A DNA stretch of 64,000 bases, from contig CM055099.1 in the NCBI GenBank assembly GCA_029204225.1, positions 43,586,914-43,650,913 on the forward strand, read 5' to 3'. Positions 22,480-33,500 of the stretch are shown here, piece after piece. The stretch comes from Diphasiastrum complanatum (Eukaryota; Streptophyta; Lycopodiopsida; Lycopodiales; Lycopodiaceae). Every line of letters begins with the position of its first letter. Within the stretch, counting starts at the first letter, position 1. The notes under the pieces are model-generated. The model searched no databases and was not told the origin of the DNA. It saw only the letters and a program-made list of their open reading frames with translations. The position numbers and the translations under genes are program-made.

Positions 22480-22621
22480 TCTTAGGTGATTTTATCCTTG
22501 TACTTGCTAATTGGTGTGAATATACAGTGTGGGAGAGCAATTTTGTCTTGTCTTGTCTTGTTGCACTTAACGTTGTGTTGTGGTGATTGATTCGGTCAGG
22601 TTATAAATCATATTCTCAACT
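22480..22621 (+). repeat. 3' part of a Copia LTR (family F)
   Basis: It ends directly before an initiator-tRNA primer site. It contains a small tcttg repeat (22546-22561). The block from about 22530 to 22600 matches, in reverse orientation, the filler at 28112-28230 inside Copia-2, including ttgcacttaacgttgtgttg. The start of the LTR is not identified. Confidence 0.6.
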
Positions 22622-22634
22622 TGGTATCAGAGTC
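22622..22634 (+). other. Primer binding site of a truncated Copia element
   Basis: The bases tggtatcagagtc follow the LTR remnant and match the tRNA-iMet primer site with one change. No gag or pol follows within the next 2 kb. Confidence 0.75.
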
Positions 22635-24824
22635 CTTGGCGGCTATAATCACCCCGGACAAGGACGAAGAGCTGTGAATCCCCGATGGTTTGCTTGCTGG
22701 GTAGCACAAATTGAGTATTAAAAATTCAAAGAATTTGCTCAGAACTGTATTGTGGACACAGGGATTGTCGGCTGAAATGAAGGTGAAGCCAAACGGAAGC
22801 ATAGAACTCCGTAGAAAGGCTGTCTAGTGTGGATTCAATCTGAAACCAATTGAAGACCTGTTTGAAGCAAATAATTGCTGACTATAGGGCGACCTCAGAC
22901 TGACAGAGATCTACAAGAAAATCTCATATAGAGATTGTCAAATGCCCAAGAAGTCTCTTTTCTTTCATGGTTAGGATTTCAGTAGGAAAAATTCATAATC
23001 TTTCTCCATTCACAAGGTTTTTCAAAGCTGTAAGAATGTGGAGCAGGGCACCTCAGTAACTTGAATTAATCTGTGAGAAGCCATGGAGAGTCATAGCACG
23101 GGAAGGGAGCTTGATTACACTCTTGATAAGCAGCCAAACCCCGATTCACCATAGCCTTGGTGAAGAGAGGAGGAGGAGGTCGCGATGGAAGCTCACGCAC
23201 GGCCAGTGCATGGAGAGTGGTAGTGTCTCCAGGTGTTTAGCAGTTGCAGGAGCGTTGGTTGGAACACGAAGAGGAGGGCAAGTCATTGGATCTAAAGCCA
23301 TGGTGATCAATGGCTGAAATCGACTGATTGAGGAGTGATCTAGGCCGTCTAATATAAAGTGACCATTGGATGGCAAGTGAAGGGACCCACGAAAGGGAGA
23401 TCACAGAGTGGAAGGATTTAACTACTCTATTAATTGTAATAGTTGAGGAGTAATGAGCTAGTTCTAAATAAGGTGTTATCATTGTCAAGCCTTGACCATT
23501 TGTACCAAGAGTGTCATGCCCATGAGTGATCTCGGATTGATTATCTCAATAGGAGGTCAGTAGGCCTACTTATACGCAGTTTCTTAATGTCACTATACCT
23601 CTCTATATGCCTCTCTATAACCCTCTCTATAAATGTTTGAAAAACAAGTTAAAATTTGGTAGGCTCTTATTGAGGCCTGAAAGCAGGACCCAAGGCTCAG
23701 GCTTTCCGCTCCCCCCCCACGACTCATTTACAAAACTATCTTTCAAAAAAATGCTCAAAAAGGGCCTTGGAAATTGCTCGTCCTGTTGTAGTGAATTTGT
23801 ATACTATAATATATTAATAAGAGACAAAATCTGTAATAAACCAACAAGTCTAGAATACATTCCATTCTTTAAGAAATGGAGAAAGATAGTATCAACAGAG
23901 AGAGAGATACACAAGTACATGTTTATTCCAGTCAAGACTAGTAACAACTCTCTCTCATCTCGCTTCTCAAAGTTGATGAAGGTGGCACCACACGAATGTG
24001 CCAATATTTCATGTTTTGAAAAGCCATATTTATTAGAAAAGAAAAAAAGACTCAAATGAGTGCAACTCAAAACAAAAAAAAATCATGTATTCACATCAAA
24101 CGTATTCATGAAACAAAGATTTAGAAAAAAATAAAATCAATCTTGCCTTCTTTGATTTTGGACATAAATGCTCTCAATCTACTGCTCCCATCCCAAACAA
24201 AAAACATCATGTTGCTCAAATGGAACCACTCTGGGCTTCTTGCAAAGTCGGCCTCAAACTCCTCATTTACGACATGGGATCCCACTCTAAAGTGATTGGA
24301 GGAGTTACCTCAATTTCATTGCCATCCATGTTGGTGCATGATAAAATGAACGAGCCCTTCAACTCCAAGTAGTCATACTTGCAAAATTCTTATTTTAGAT
24401 GAGACGAGGCTTCCGTGATTGGCCTCACAGCTTCATTTGGAATCATCCTGCATAATGGAACAAAATGTACAAGGATGTTGGTTGGGACTTTTAGTCATGT
24501 CAGGACTGATTGACATAGATCTGTTTGTATCAATTTTCCATAGTATCCACTAGCATCTTTTTTTCTCTTGTGAGACTTTTATCTGGAACATATCATGTAC
24601 AAAAAATACATTGACAAATCAAAATAATGAGAATAATCTTTTAAATACAGTAGAAACTCTATAAAACATAATGACTCACAAATATGTGATACTAAATGAT
24701 TCAAAAAAAATAAGATTAAAAGTAATTCAAAGAAGAAAAAAGGTCTTTACCTTTTGTGGGCATCTTTTGGATGGAAACATCCACAGACTCAGATATGTCA
24801 TCATGAAGTTTAGTATGACTTTGT
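22635..24824. other. Non-coding region with a possible gene fragment at 24240-24440
   Basis: No transposon domains follow the primer site at 22622. On the minus strand, 24300-24390 reads LELKGSFILSCTNMDGNEIE and then VTPPITLEWDP, which looks codon-like. It is interrupted by a stop upstream and I do not recognise it. Frames at 23111-23488 and 23607-24070 have no known domains. A run of nine C residues lies at about 23711. Confidence 0.35.
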
Positions 24825-25375
24825 TGTTGGAAAGAGGGGTGAAAAGAAAGATAACTCGACAAGAAAACAAACATGAAAACGAAGCGAACTCGAAACTTGA
24901 AACTCGAAAAAGAAACAAACTTGAACAAAAATTGTTCGTGCGCAGTGGAATAAGCTATCTCACTCTTTCCTTAAGCATGACTACACCTATCAGACTCAAA
25001 TAGAACATTAGTGATAGAAATCATGTTCAATCTGATTACGTAGCCAAATATTAAGCATCAAAACATCAGAAAGGTAATTTGTCGTGAACAGCTAGACAAA
25101 TTATTAGTCGCAAATTATTTGCGAAGAGCTAGACTAATAATCGGTCGCGAATTAGTCGCGAAAAGCAAGACTAAATATTAGTCGCAAATAACTAGACTAA
25201 TAATAATTCTTGAAGAGCAGACACCCAGATTAAGTAATTAGTAAGCTAGACAGAATGTAGAAAAGCATCTCAATATTGACACAAGTCTAAACGCAGAACA
25301 AACAGAGCTATAATCAGATTAAGTATAGCAAAATATACAGGTCAATAATGCAAGTGAGCACAAGATAATATGAAT
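24825..25375 (-). repeat. Truncated LTR of the Copia-5 family
   Basis: It starts tgttgg and aligns with the LTR at 53821-54380 through actcgaaac, tgttcgtgc, cactctttcc and a cluster of gtcgcgaa/agctagacta units (25080-25200 here). The other half of the LTR is missing. Orientation follows the Copia-5 copy. The open frames over 24671-25003 are translations of the LTR. Confidence 0.75.
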
Positions 25376-25399
25376 GATGAATGTGATATTTTTTGTGTC

Positions 25400-25642
25400 T
25401 AATGAATAGATCTGAATCTGAACAAAGTATTATACTTTCCATGTGTGTGACAGGATGTGAAGATCAATTATTTTTAGTTTTATTGTGGTCCTCAAAAGCT
25501 CTTGCCAATTAGATGCAAAATAGGCTGAATTGTGTGCTAGTTTTCTATCTATTAGATAAAAGTGAAACTTTTTATGCTTTTTCAAGGTTTTAGTATCCAA
25601 ATGAGGTTCATAGCCTTTGATTTTAACATGATATCAGAGCCC
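25400..25642 (+). repeat. LTR end and primer site of another truncated Copia element
   Basis: Sequence ending tgattttaaca is followed by tgatatcagagccc (25629-25642), one base away from the initiator-tRNA primer site. The LTR start is not resolved. The RT fragment at 25868 on the same strand may belong to it after a large internal deletion. Confidence 0.5.
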
Positions 25643-25867
25643 AAATGCAACCATCAAAGCTCAAATTTAAGGAAGAGAGAAGCAATTACAAGTTGATGAT
25701 TGTCTAATTTTTATTGCCCTTATTACTACCTTAAGTTTGATGATGTTCCTTCAAGCGTGAATGAAACTGTAGCAACAAAAGAGTGATTTGATGTAATGAA
25801 AAGTGAGGTGAGTATATGATGCATTGTTTTAGATACTTGTAAAATTATTGATCCTCCATCAAAGATA

Positions 25868-26015
25868 CAAAATGTTACTGTTTGCAAATGGGTCTTTAAG
25901 ATCAAGCTTAATCAAGATGGCAGTGTGAACAATTATAAAACAAGACTAGTTGCCAAGGGATATGCTCAATTCAAGGGAATTGATTATGATGAAACATTTT
26001 ATTTTGTCATAGTTT
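25868..26015 (+). pseudogene. Copia RT N-terminal fragment
   Basis: The fragment reads [19 protein letters not shown], then [19 protein letters not shown], which is the conserved start of the Copia reverse transcriptase. It ends abruptly near 26015. No catalytic YVDD region follows, so it is a deletion relic. Confidence 0.85.
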
Positions 26016-26161
26016 GTGGTGGTGATTTCATTAACTCACATGCTTTTAGTGATTTACTACCTTTGCAACATTTGTTAAAAAATGAGAATTTTCTTGAACA
26101 TGAAACCGTACATCTACCTTCACCGACATTATCTCCAAAAAAATGGGATTGAAGTCAAACT

Positions 26162-26847
26162 TGTGAAAAGTACAGTACTAAGGACTATAAATGTATCTTT
26201 GAATGATCCACAAGGTGATTGTATGCTTGTTAAACAATCTATCAGAAACTAGTCATCAGAAAACAAGATCTAGTTAAGCAGCTTGATAGGAAACAAGTAG
26301 AGACAATCAAAGCATTGATCGATTAGTATAATTCAACTCCACACGTGTGGAAATAAGGCTGTAGCACGGCCTGTAGACAGTGTTTACAAAGTGCCAAAGC
26401 TGGGTTTCATTGGAAAAATAGAGTAATCACCATACAATGAGAGGAAACTCGAGTTTCTCCTTGAGGCCTCAAAAAATTTCTTCTCACTATGGAGAATGGG
26501 AATACATAGTCAAAAACACTTCCTTTGCAAAGTTAGGTGAAAATCCAGCATGTAATAAGGAAGTAGACTCCACTTTCTTGCCCTAATGTGAAAACCCTAG
26601 CCTAGATCCAAGAGTCATGCTTGGTAGGTGCAGGTAGGTACAAATCTCATCATAAATCATGGTCTAGATCCTACAAAGTAGGAATCACTACCAAATAGAC
26701 ACAACCACTCCTCTTGACTCGTGGTAACCTACTTTAGGTGTGTATATACAAGTGGCACTTTGGCCATTCAAGTAACCAACAAACAATATTGACAAAATGT
26801 ACAATATTCTACATGGCTAGATTTGTCAATGTAGGCAATTCTTCACA
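26162..26847 (-). repeat. Copia-2 3' LTR
   Basis: It runs tgtgaaaagtacag to cttcaca on the plus strand, and a purine tract (gaggaggag on the element strand) adjoins at 26848. It contains the palindrome ccacacgtgtgg at 26339-26350. Confidence 0.9.
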
Positions 26848-28111
26848 CTCCTCCTCAAATCTAGCCTTGGAGATCACAATGCTTTTATCAATAACTCCAT
26901 TAGAAGATCTAAGCTTGACAAATGAATCTTTAGGTAAATATTTAGTAAACAAATCAGCCAAACAACTTGATGATGACACGTGTTGGAGCTTGATCTCTTT
27001 GGCTTGCACTTTCTCCCTCACGAAATGATGAGCAATCTCAATGTGTTTGCTCCTTGCATGGAATGTAGGATTAGTTGCAAGTGATTGGGCTGATTGGTTA
27101 TCACAATAGATGATTGGGATCTCATCCTCCATAACATGAAGCTCCACCAATAGCCTTTTGAACCACAAGACCTCCTTGCATGTTGATGTGAAGGCCTTGT
27201 ACTCGGATTCTGTGGAAGATAAGGAGATGGTATCTTGCTTTTTGGAAAGCCATGATACTACTCCATCACGTAGAAAGGTGGCAAAAGCACTTGTTGATCT
27301 CCTATCCACTTTGTCACCTGCAAAATCCGAGTCATTATAGGCTCTTAAGCGAAGATTAGTCCCTCTATACAAAATGCCAAAATTCTTAGTAGATGAAATG
27401 TATCTAAGAACTCTTTTGGCCATCTTCCAATGTGAAACTAGAGGACTTTGCATGAATTGGCTTAACTTTACAACACTATAACTAAGATAAGGTCTAGTTA
27501 TAATTAAATATATCAAGGAGCCAATAAGCCTTCTATATAATCTGATGTCCTCAAAGGATGCTTCATCACCATCAATAGATGCTTTTACATGTTGCTCCAT
27601 TGGTTTCTCAATGCCTTTACAATTCTTCATTCCAAATCTATCTAGGATGGATGTAGCATATTTAGATTGACAAATAAAGCTAAAATCACATCCTCAAATT
27701 CTTCTATTCCAAGAATGAAGCTTAATAGGCCGAATCTACCATCTTAAACTATTTTTCCAAAGCAATGTTACATCTCTAATTCCATCTAGATCATTACCAC
27801 TCAAGATAATGTCATCTACATACAAAACAAGAATAATGGTCTTGTCATCATGAAATTTTATGTAAAATGATGGATCATAATCACTCATTACAAAATTGAT
27901 GGAAATGAGAAAAGAGTTTAGCCTAGAGTACCATGCTCTAGGTGCTTGTTTGAGCCCATAAAGGCTCTTCTTCAAGAGACACACTTTTCCTTCATGCTTT
28001 GCCTTGATGAAGCCCTCGGGTTGCCTCATGTAAGTCTCTTCCTCCAAATAACCATTGAGGAATGCATTTGTGAAATCAAGTTGGAATAGCTCCTAGTTGA
28101 AGGTTGTAGCA
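26809..28111 (-). pseudogene. Copia-2 second RT-RNase H copy
   Basis: A second RT-RNase H segment lies downstream of the first on the element strand. It has the FLNG-type start near 28050, GLKQAPRAWY, LYVDDIILSG and the RNase H motifs YNDSDFAGD and STESEYKAF, ending at the purine tract. The frame breaks between 27631 and 27735. It is very similar to 28231-29431. Only this copy reaches the normal end of the element, so it may be the original 3' end. Confidence 0.9.
26911..28111. repeat. Direct duplication, copy 1 (1201 bp)
   Basis: It runs from aagcttgac to gttgtagca and pairs with 28231-29431, which is also 1201 bp. Substitutions are scattered, so the duplication is not new. Confidence 0.88.
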
Positions 28112-28230
28112 GTTAAGAAAACACAATTGAAAACACTCGACTGGATCAATCACCACAACACAACGTCAAGTGCAACAAGAACCCGGAATTGCTCTCTTCA
28201 AACTGTATATTCAACTACTTCGTAAATACA
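28112..28230 (-). other. Filler derived from a foreign Copia LTR
   Basis: On the minus strand the filler includes ttgcacttgacgttgtgttg followed by tggtgattgat. This matches the LTR at 22530-22600, which lies immediately before a primer site. It is in sense orientation relative to Copia-2. Confidence 0.7.
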
Positions 28231-29431
28231 AAGCTTGAGAAATGAATCTTTAGGTAAAGGTTTAGTAAACAAATCAGCCAAGCAACTTGATGATGGCACG
28301 TGTTGGAGCTTGATCTCTTTAGCTTGCACTTTTTCCCTCACAAAATAATGAGCAATTTCGATGTGTTTGCTCCTTGCATTGAATGTAGGACTAGTTGCAA
28401 GTGATTGGGCTGATTGGTTGTCACAATAGATGATAGGGATATCCTTCTCCATGACATGAAGCTCCACCAATAGCCTTTTGAGCCACAAGACCTCCTTGCA
28501 TGTTGATGTCAAGGTCTTGTATTCGGATTCTGTGGAAGATAGAGAGATGGTATCTTGCTTTTTGGAAAGCCGTGATACTACTCCATCACATAGAAAGGTG
28601 GAAAAGGCACTTGTTGATCTTCTATCCACTTTGTCACCTGCAAAATCCAAGTCACTATAGGCTCTTAAGCCAAGATTAGTTCCTCTATACAAAATACCAA
28701 AATTCTTAGTGAATGAAATGTATCTAAGAACTCTTTTGGCCATCTTCCAATGTGAAACTAGAGGACTTTGCATGAATTGGCTTAACTTTCCAACACTATA
28801 ACTAAGATCATGTCTAGTTATAGTTAAATAGATCAAGGAGCCAATAAGCCTTCTATATAATGTGATGTCCTCAAAGGATGCTTCACAACCAATAGATGCT
28901 TTTACATGTTGCTCCATTGGTGTCTCAATGACTTTACAATTCTTCATTTCAAATCTATCTAGGATGGATGTAGCATATTTACATTGACAAATGAAGCTAA
29001 AATCACATCCTCTAATAACCTCTATTCCAAGAATGAAGCTCAACAGGCCGAGATCTACCATCTTAAACTCTTTTGCCAAAGCAATTTTTACATCTCTAAT
29101 TCCATCCAGACCATTACCACTCAAGATAATATCATCTACATACAAAACAAGAATAATGATCATGCCATCACGAAAACTTATATACAATGATGGATCATAG
29201 TCACTCATTACAAAATTAATGGAAATGAGAAAAGAGTTTAGCGTAGAGTACCATGCTCTAGGTGCTTGCTTGAGCCCATAAAGGCTCTTCTTCAAAAAAC
29301 ACACCTTTCCTTCATGCTTTGCCTTGATGAAGCCCTCGGGTTGCCTCATGTAGATCTCTTCCTCCAAATAACCATTGAGGAATGCATTTGTGAAGTCAAG
29401 TTGGAATATCTCCCATTTGAAGGTTGTAGCA
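28231..29431. repeat. Direct duplication, copy 2 (1201 bp)
   Basis: It is the partner of 26911-28111, in the same orientation. The two are separated by the 119-bp filler at 28112-28230. Confidence 0.88.
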
Positions 29432-32133
29432 AGACTAATGATCAACCTGACGTAACAAGCTTAGCCACAGGAGCAAAAGTCTCATCATAATCAATGCCTT
29501 TGGTTTGTAAAAAACCTTTGGCAACAAGCCTAGCTTTATGCTTGCTTATTGATCCATCTTGATTATACTTCAATCTAAACACCCACTTGCAATCAAGAGG
29601 TTTCTTCCCTTCAGGAAGATCCACAAGATTCCCAAGTATGATTCTCAATAAGAGCATCATACTCTACTTGCATAGCATCCATCCAACTTTTAGACTTACA
29701 AGCATCTTCATAGCATGTTGGCTCATCTAACATTGAAGTAAGAAAGGTGTAAGATGTGAAAGATGATGAGCCTTCCCTTTGATCACCTTGACCATCATAG
29801 GTGAGCCTCAATGGCTCGGATCTTGCCCTTGTAGATCTTCTTGGAGTTCTTGGAGTTCTTGCATCATGAGGTGGATCCTCAAGTTCTTCTTCACTTGGAA
29901 GCTCCTCCTCCATCCTAGCATGATCCTTGGCATCAAGATGATTAGTAGCATTATCATTCAAATCACAAGCATGTCCTTCATCAAAAATAACATCCCTACT
30001 CACTATCACCTTGCTAGTGATGGGATTGAAGACTCTATAACCTTTGCTATTCTCACCATATCCCACAAAGATGCCTTTGATGGATGTTGCATCATCCTTC
30101 CTTCTCTTATCCAAGGATTGGTGTACATAGCAAGTGGATCCAAAAACTTTGAGATCCTTGAGATTGGGCTTCTCTCCAAATAGAGCTTCAAATGGTGTGA
30201 TTCCTCCAATGGCTTGGTTTGGCAATCTATTGCACAAATAGTTAGCACAAGTTATTGCTTCACCCCAAAATGGTTTGGATAGAGAAGCATCTAGCCTTGA
30301 GGCATTAGCACACTCACAAAGAGATCTATTTCTTCTCTCACTCACTCCATTTTGTTGAGGGGTGTTCCTCTTTATGCCATTAGAACTACAAAAGTCAATC
30401 AACTTATTGGAGATATATTCACCTCCATTATCACTCCTTAATACTTTAATCTTGGTACTAAGTTGATTTCTACCAAAGTCTTGAACTTTACAAAAGAATC
30501 AAACACCATTGATTTGCTAGACAAGAGGTACATCCAACAAAATCTAGAATAGTCATCAATGAAGATTACATAGTACTTAGCACCACCATTAGACTCATGT
30601 GAAAAACTATGAACATCCGAATGGATGAGCTCAAGAGGAGAGTTTGATCTTGATGTAGATCTTGAGAAGGGTAGTTTGTGAGCCTTTGAGAGGCTGCATG
30701 CTTCACATCTCTTCCCACACTTTGACAAATGCTTGGGGAGTCCAACTGCAAGCTCCTTTGTAACCATAGATTCCATGGCTTTGTAGTTGGGGTGGCCCAA
30801 CCTTTTGTGCCACAGTTCCACCTTTGATAGCTCCACCTTTGCCAAGTTGACACTCTCCACTGCAATATTAGCATCAAGCTTAAACAATCTACCTTTGCTT
30901 AAAGCCTTTGGCTATACATTCATCATTTCTAAGGATGGAACAAACTCCATGCTTAAATTGTACATCTAGGCCATTATCCATTAATTGGCCAACACTAAGA
31001 AAATTCTTGGTTAGCTTAGGAGCATAAAGAACATTATCAAGATTCATCCTTTTGGATGATCCCACATACAAGGGAATTGTTCCTATTCCACTTATCTTAC
31101 ATTCTTGACTACTTGCAGTATAGATTGATCTATGTAAGTCATTGTAAGAAAGTAAGGTGGAGAATATGTCCTTTTGATATGTCATGTGGGAACTTGCCCC
31201 ACTATCAATCCACCAAGAATCATTGGTGTTGCTCTTGGATGATGGTGGTTTGTTGGAAACCATCAAGGATGACTCTTCATCCTCCTCTTCCTCCTGATGT
31301 GCAATGTTGCTTTGTTTGCTCTCTTGTGCCTTCTTCTTCTTGAGACATTCTGATGCAAAATGTCCTTTCTTTCCACAGAAAAAACATTTGTACTTGGACT
31401 TGTCTTTGATCTTTCCCTTTGAGCTTGAAGCCTCATCATCCTCTTTGGTCTCCTTGAAGTGCTTCTTCTTGCCATTGGTCTTCTTCTTGCTTTTGAATGG
31501 GAAATTAGCTTTCTCATCACCATCCTGCAGAGAAATAGCATTCATTATTGCATTGGTATGCAACATCCTACACTCTTCAGCAACTAATACACTGTGTAGC
31601 TTTTCTATAGTAGGCAAAGTGCCTTGGATTGCAAAGCTTTGGACCAAATTTGTAAAGCCACTCCCTAGACCATTTAGGACAATCTAAACAAGCTCACTAT
31701 TTTGAATCTTCTCTCCAATGGAAGCTAACTCCCTATTAAGAGACTTGATTCTTAGCACATAATCTTGTGCACTCTCATCACTCCTCTTCGTGCTTTGTAG
31801 AATCTTATTCCTAAGAATGAGAACCCTCGAAGTGTTACTAGACTCATAGATAGATTTTAAAGATTCCCAAGCCTCTTTAGCACTCTTACATGATGATACT
31901 TCCCTTAAAAGATCATTGCTTACCTTCATCTTAATACAGTGAAGTGCAAGCCTAGACCTCTTCTTGTATCTCACTAATTTTTGTGCACCTAGAAGTTCAT
32001 CTTCATCATCTATCAGAAACTCATAAAGATCCTGGAGCACCATTAGTGACTCCATCCTCACTTTCCAAATAGCATAATTGGTAGAATTTAACCTCTCACT
32101 AGCTTCTAGAAGGTAGGCTCCCACTGATTCCAC
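28231..32133 (-). pseudogene. Copia-2 gag-pol polyprotein (first set of domains)
   Basis: Gag begins near 32133 (GTG there; no ATG is visible, so the start codon may be lost). The zinc knuckle CFFCGKKGHFASEC (about 31390-31350) is intact. Protease has WWIDSGASSHMT. Integrase has WHKRLGHPN, CEAC, FIDDYSRFCW and QQNGVSERRNRS. RT has [44 protein letters not shown] and LYVDDIILSG. RNase H has YSDLDFAGD and STESEYKTL; the first catalytic Asp is kept. Breaks include a TAG at 31683, a break near 30430 and one near 29440. Confidence 0.92.
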
Positions 32134-32689
32134 CTTACTAGCAAGATTCTACACACAAGATATAGATTTGTTTGGACCTGAAACTCCCAAAGGTTTCTAA
32201 CTTGCAGTGTTTCACTCAAATGTTGACTTCTAGTCCAACAGATGGATTTGTAATCACAGTTCTATCACTCCCTCACAAGCTGGAATGAAGATAAGATGAG
32301 ATGAAAACTACACTCAAGCAAATCTTGCCAATCTTGGCTATTCTTGGACAAAAACTGACTCTATCTCTCTCATTCACTTTGATGTACTTTCAAGACCTGG
32401 CTTCCACTTTAAGAAGGTCTGAAATCAGCCTAGATTAATTAGTTTTCATGAAACAAATTCAAAACTAATCAATGGCAAGTGATCTTGGTAGCTTATCCTA
32501 GGATTTGCACCAAAAATTACCTCAAACTGACACCAGATGAATTTTCTATGATCCAATGAATATGGGTTAAATGCTGGTTTAGAGATGCCCACACATGTGA
32601 ACAGTATGGATTTTGATCCTGAAAAAGTTTGGGATCAAATCCCCTCACCGAAACCTGGATACCAGCTCGCCCTTTTAATACTAGCTTTT

Positions 32690-33382
32690 TGCACCAAAAC
32701 CTGCTAAAACTGGACCATAAATGGATCTTTGAATGATCCACAAGGTGATTGTATGCTTGTTAAACAATCTATCAGAAACTAGTCATCAGAAAACAAGATC
32801 TAGTTTAGCAGCTTGATAGGAAACAAGTAGAGACAATCAAAGCATTAATCAATTAGTATAATCCAACTCTACACGTGTGAAAATAAGGCTGTAGTACAGC
32901 CTGTAGACAGTGTTTACAAAGTGCCAAAGCTGGGTTTCATTGAAAAAATAGAGTAATCACCATACAATGAGAGGAAACTCGAGTTTCTCCTTGAGGCTCC
33001 AAAAAGTTTCTTTCTTCTCACTATGGAGAATGGGAATACATAGTAAAACACACTTCCTTTGCAAATTTAGGTGAAAATCCAGCATTTAATAAGGAAGTAG
33101 ACTCCACTTTCTTGCCCTAATGTGAAAACCCTAGCCTAGATCCAAGAGTCATGCTTGGTAGGTGCATGGTAGGTACAAATCTCATCATGAATCATGGTCT
33201 AGATCCTACAAAGTAGGAATCACTAACAAATAGACACAACCACTCCTCTTGACTCGTGGTAACCTACTCTAGGTGTGTATGTACAAGTGGCACTTTGGCC
33301 ATTCAAGTAACCAACAAACAATATTGACAAAATGTACAATATTCTACATGGCTAGATTTGCCAATGTAGGCAATTTTTCACA
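32690..33382 (-). repeat. Copia-2 5' LTR
   Basis: It is nearly collinear with 26185-26847, with scattered substitutions and small indels. The outer edge toward gag is diverged, so the start is approximate. It contains acacgtgtg at 32871. Confidence 0.85.
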
Positions 33383-33500
33383 AAACTATGTCTATTCTTT
33401 TCACGTACTTGAACATAAATGAGACTCTATTTTGGCTAAATAACAATCATTTGAAAGCATTGCAAGAATCAATTTCATTCAGAATTGCAATAATCAATTT

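Larger units (their letters stand above)
26162..33382 (-). mobile_element. Copia-2: full-length LTR retrotransposon with duplicated RT-RNase H
   Basis: The element is 7221 bp, minus strand, flanked by a perfect target duplication AAACT (26157-26161 and 33383-33387). The LTRs are about 690 bp; the first ~25 bases of the 5' LTR (about 32690-32715) do not align well with the 3' LTR. A decayed primer site (cctggatacca on the plus strand, about 32655-32665) lies near it. Internally it carries gag, protease, integrase and RT-RNase H, then a second RT-RNase H copy. It inserted into sequence next to the CACTA remnant, separating 26161 from 33388. Confidence 0.92.
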
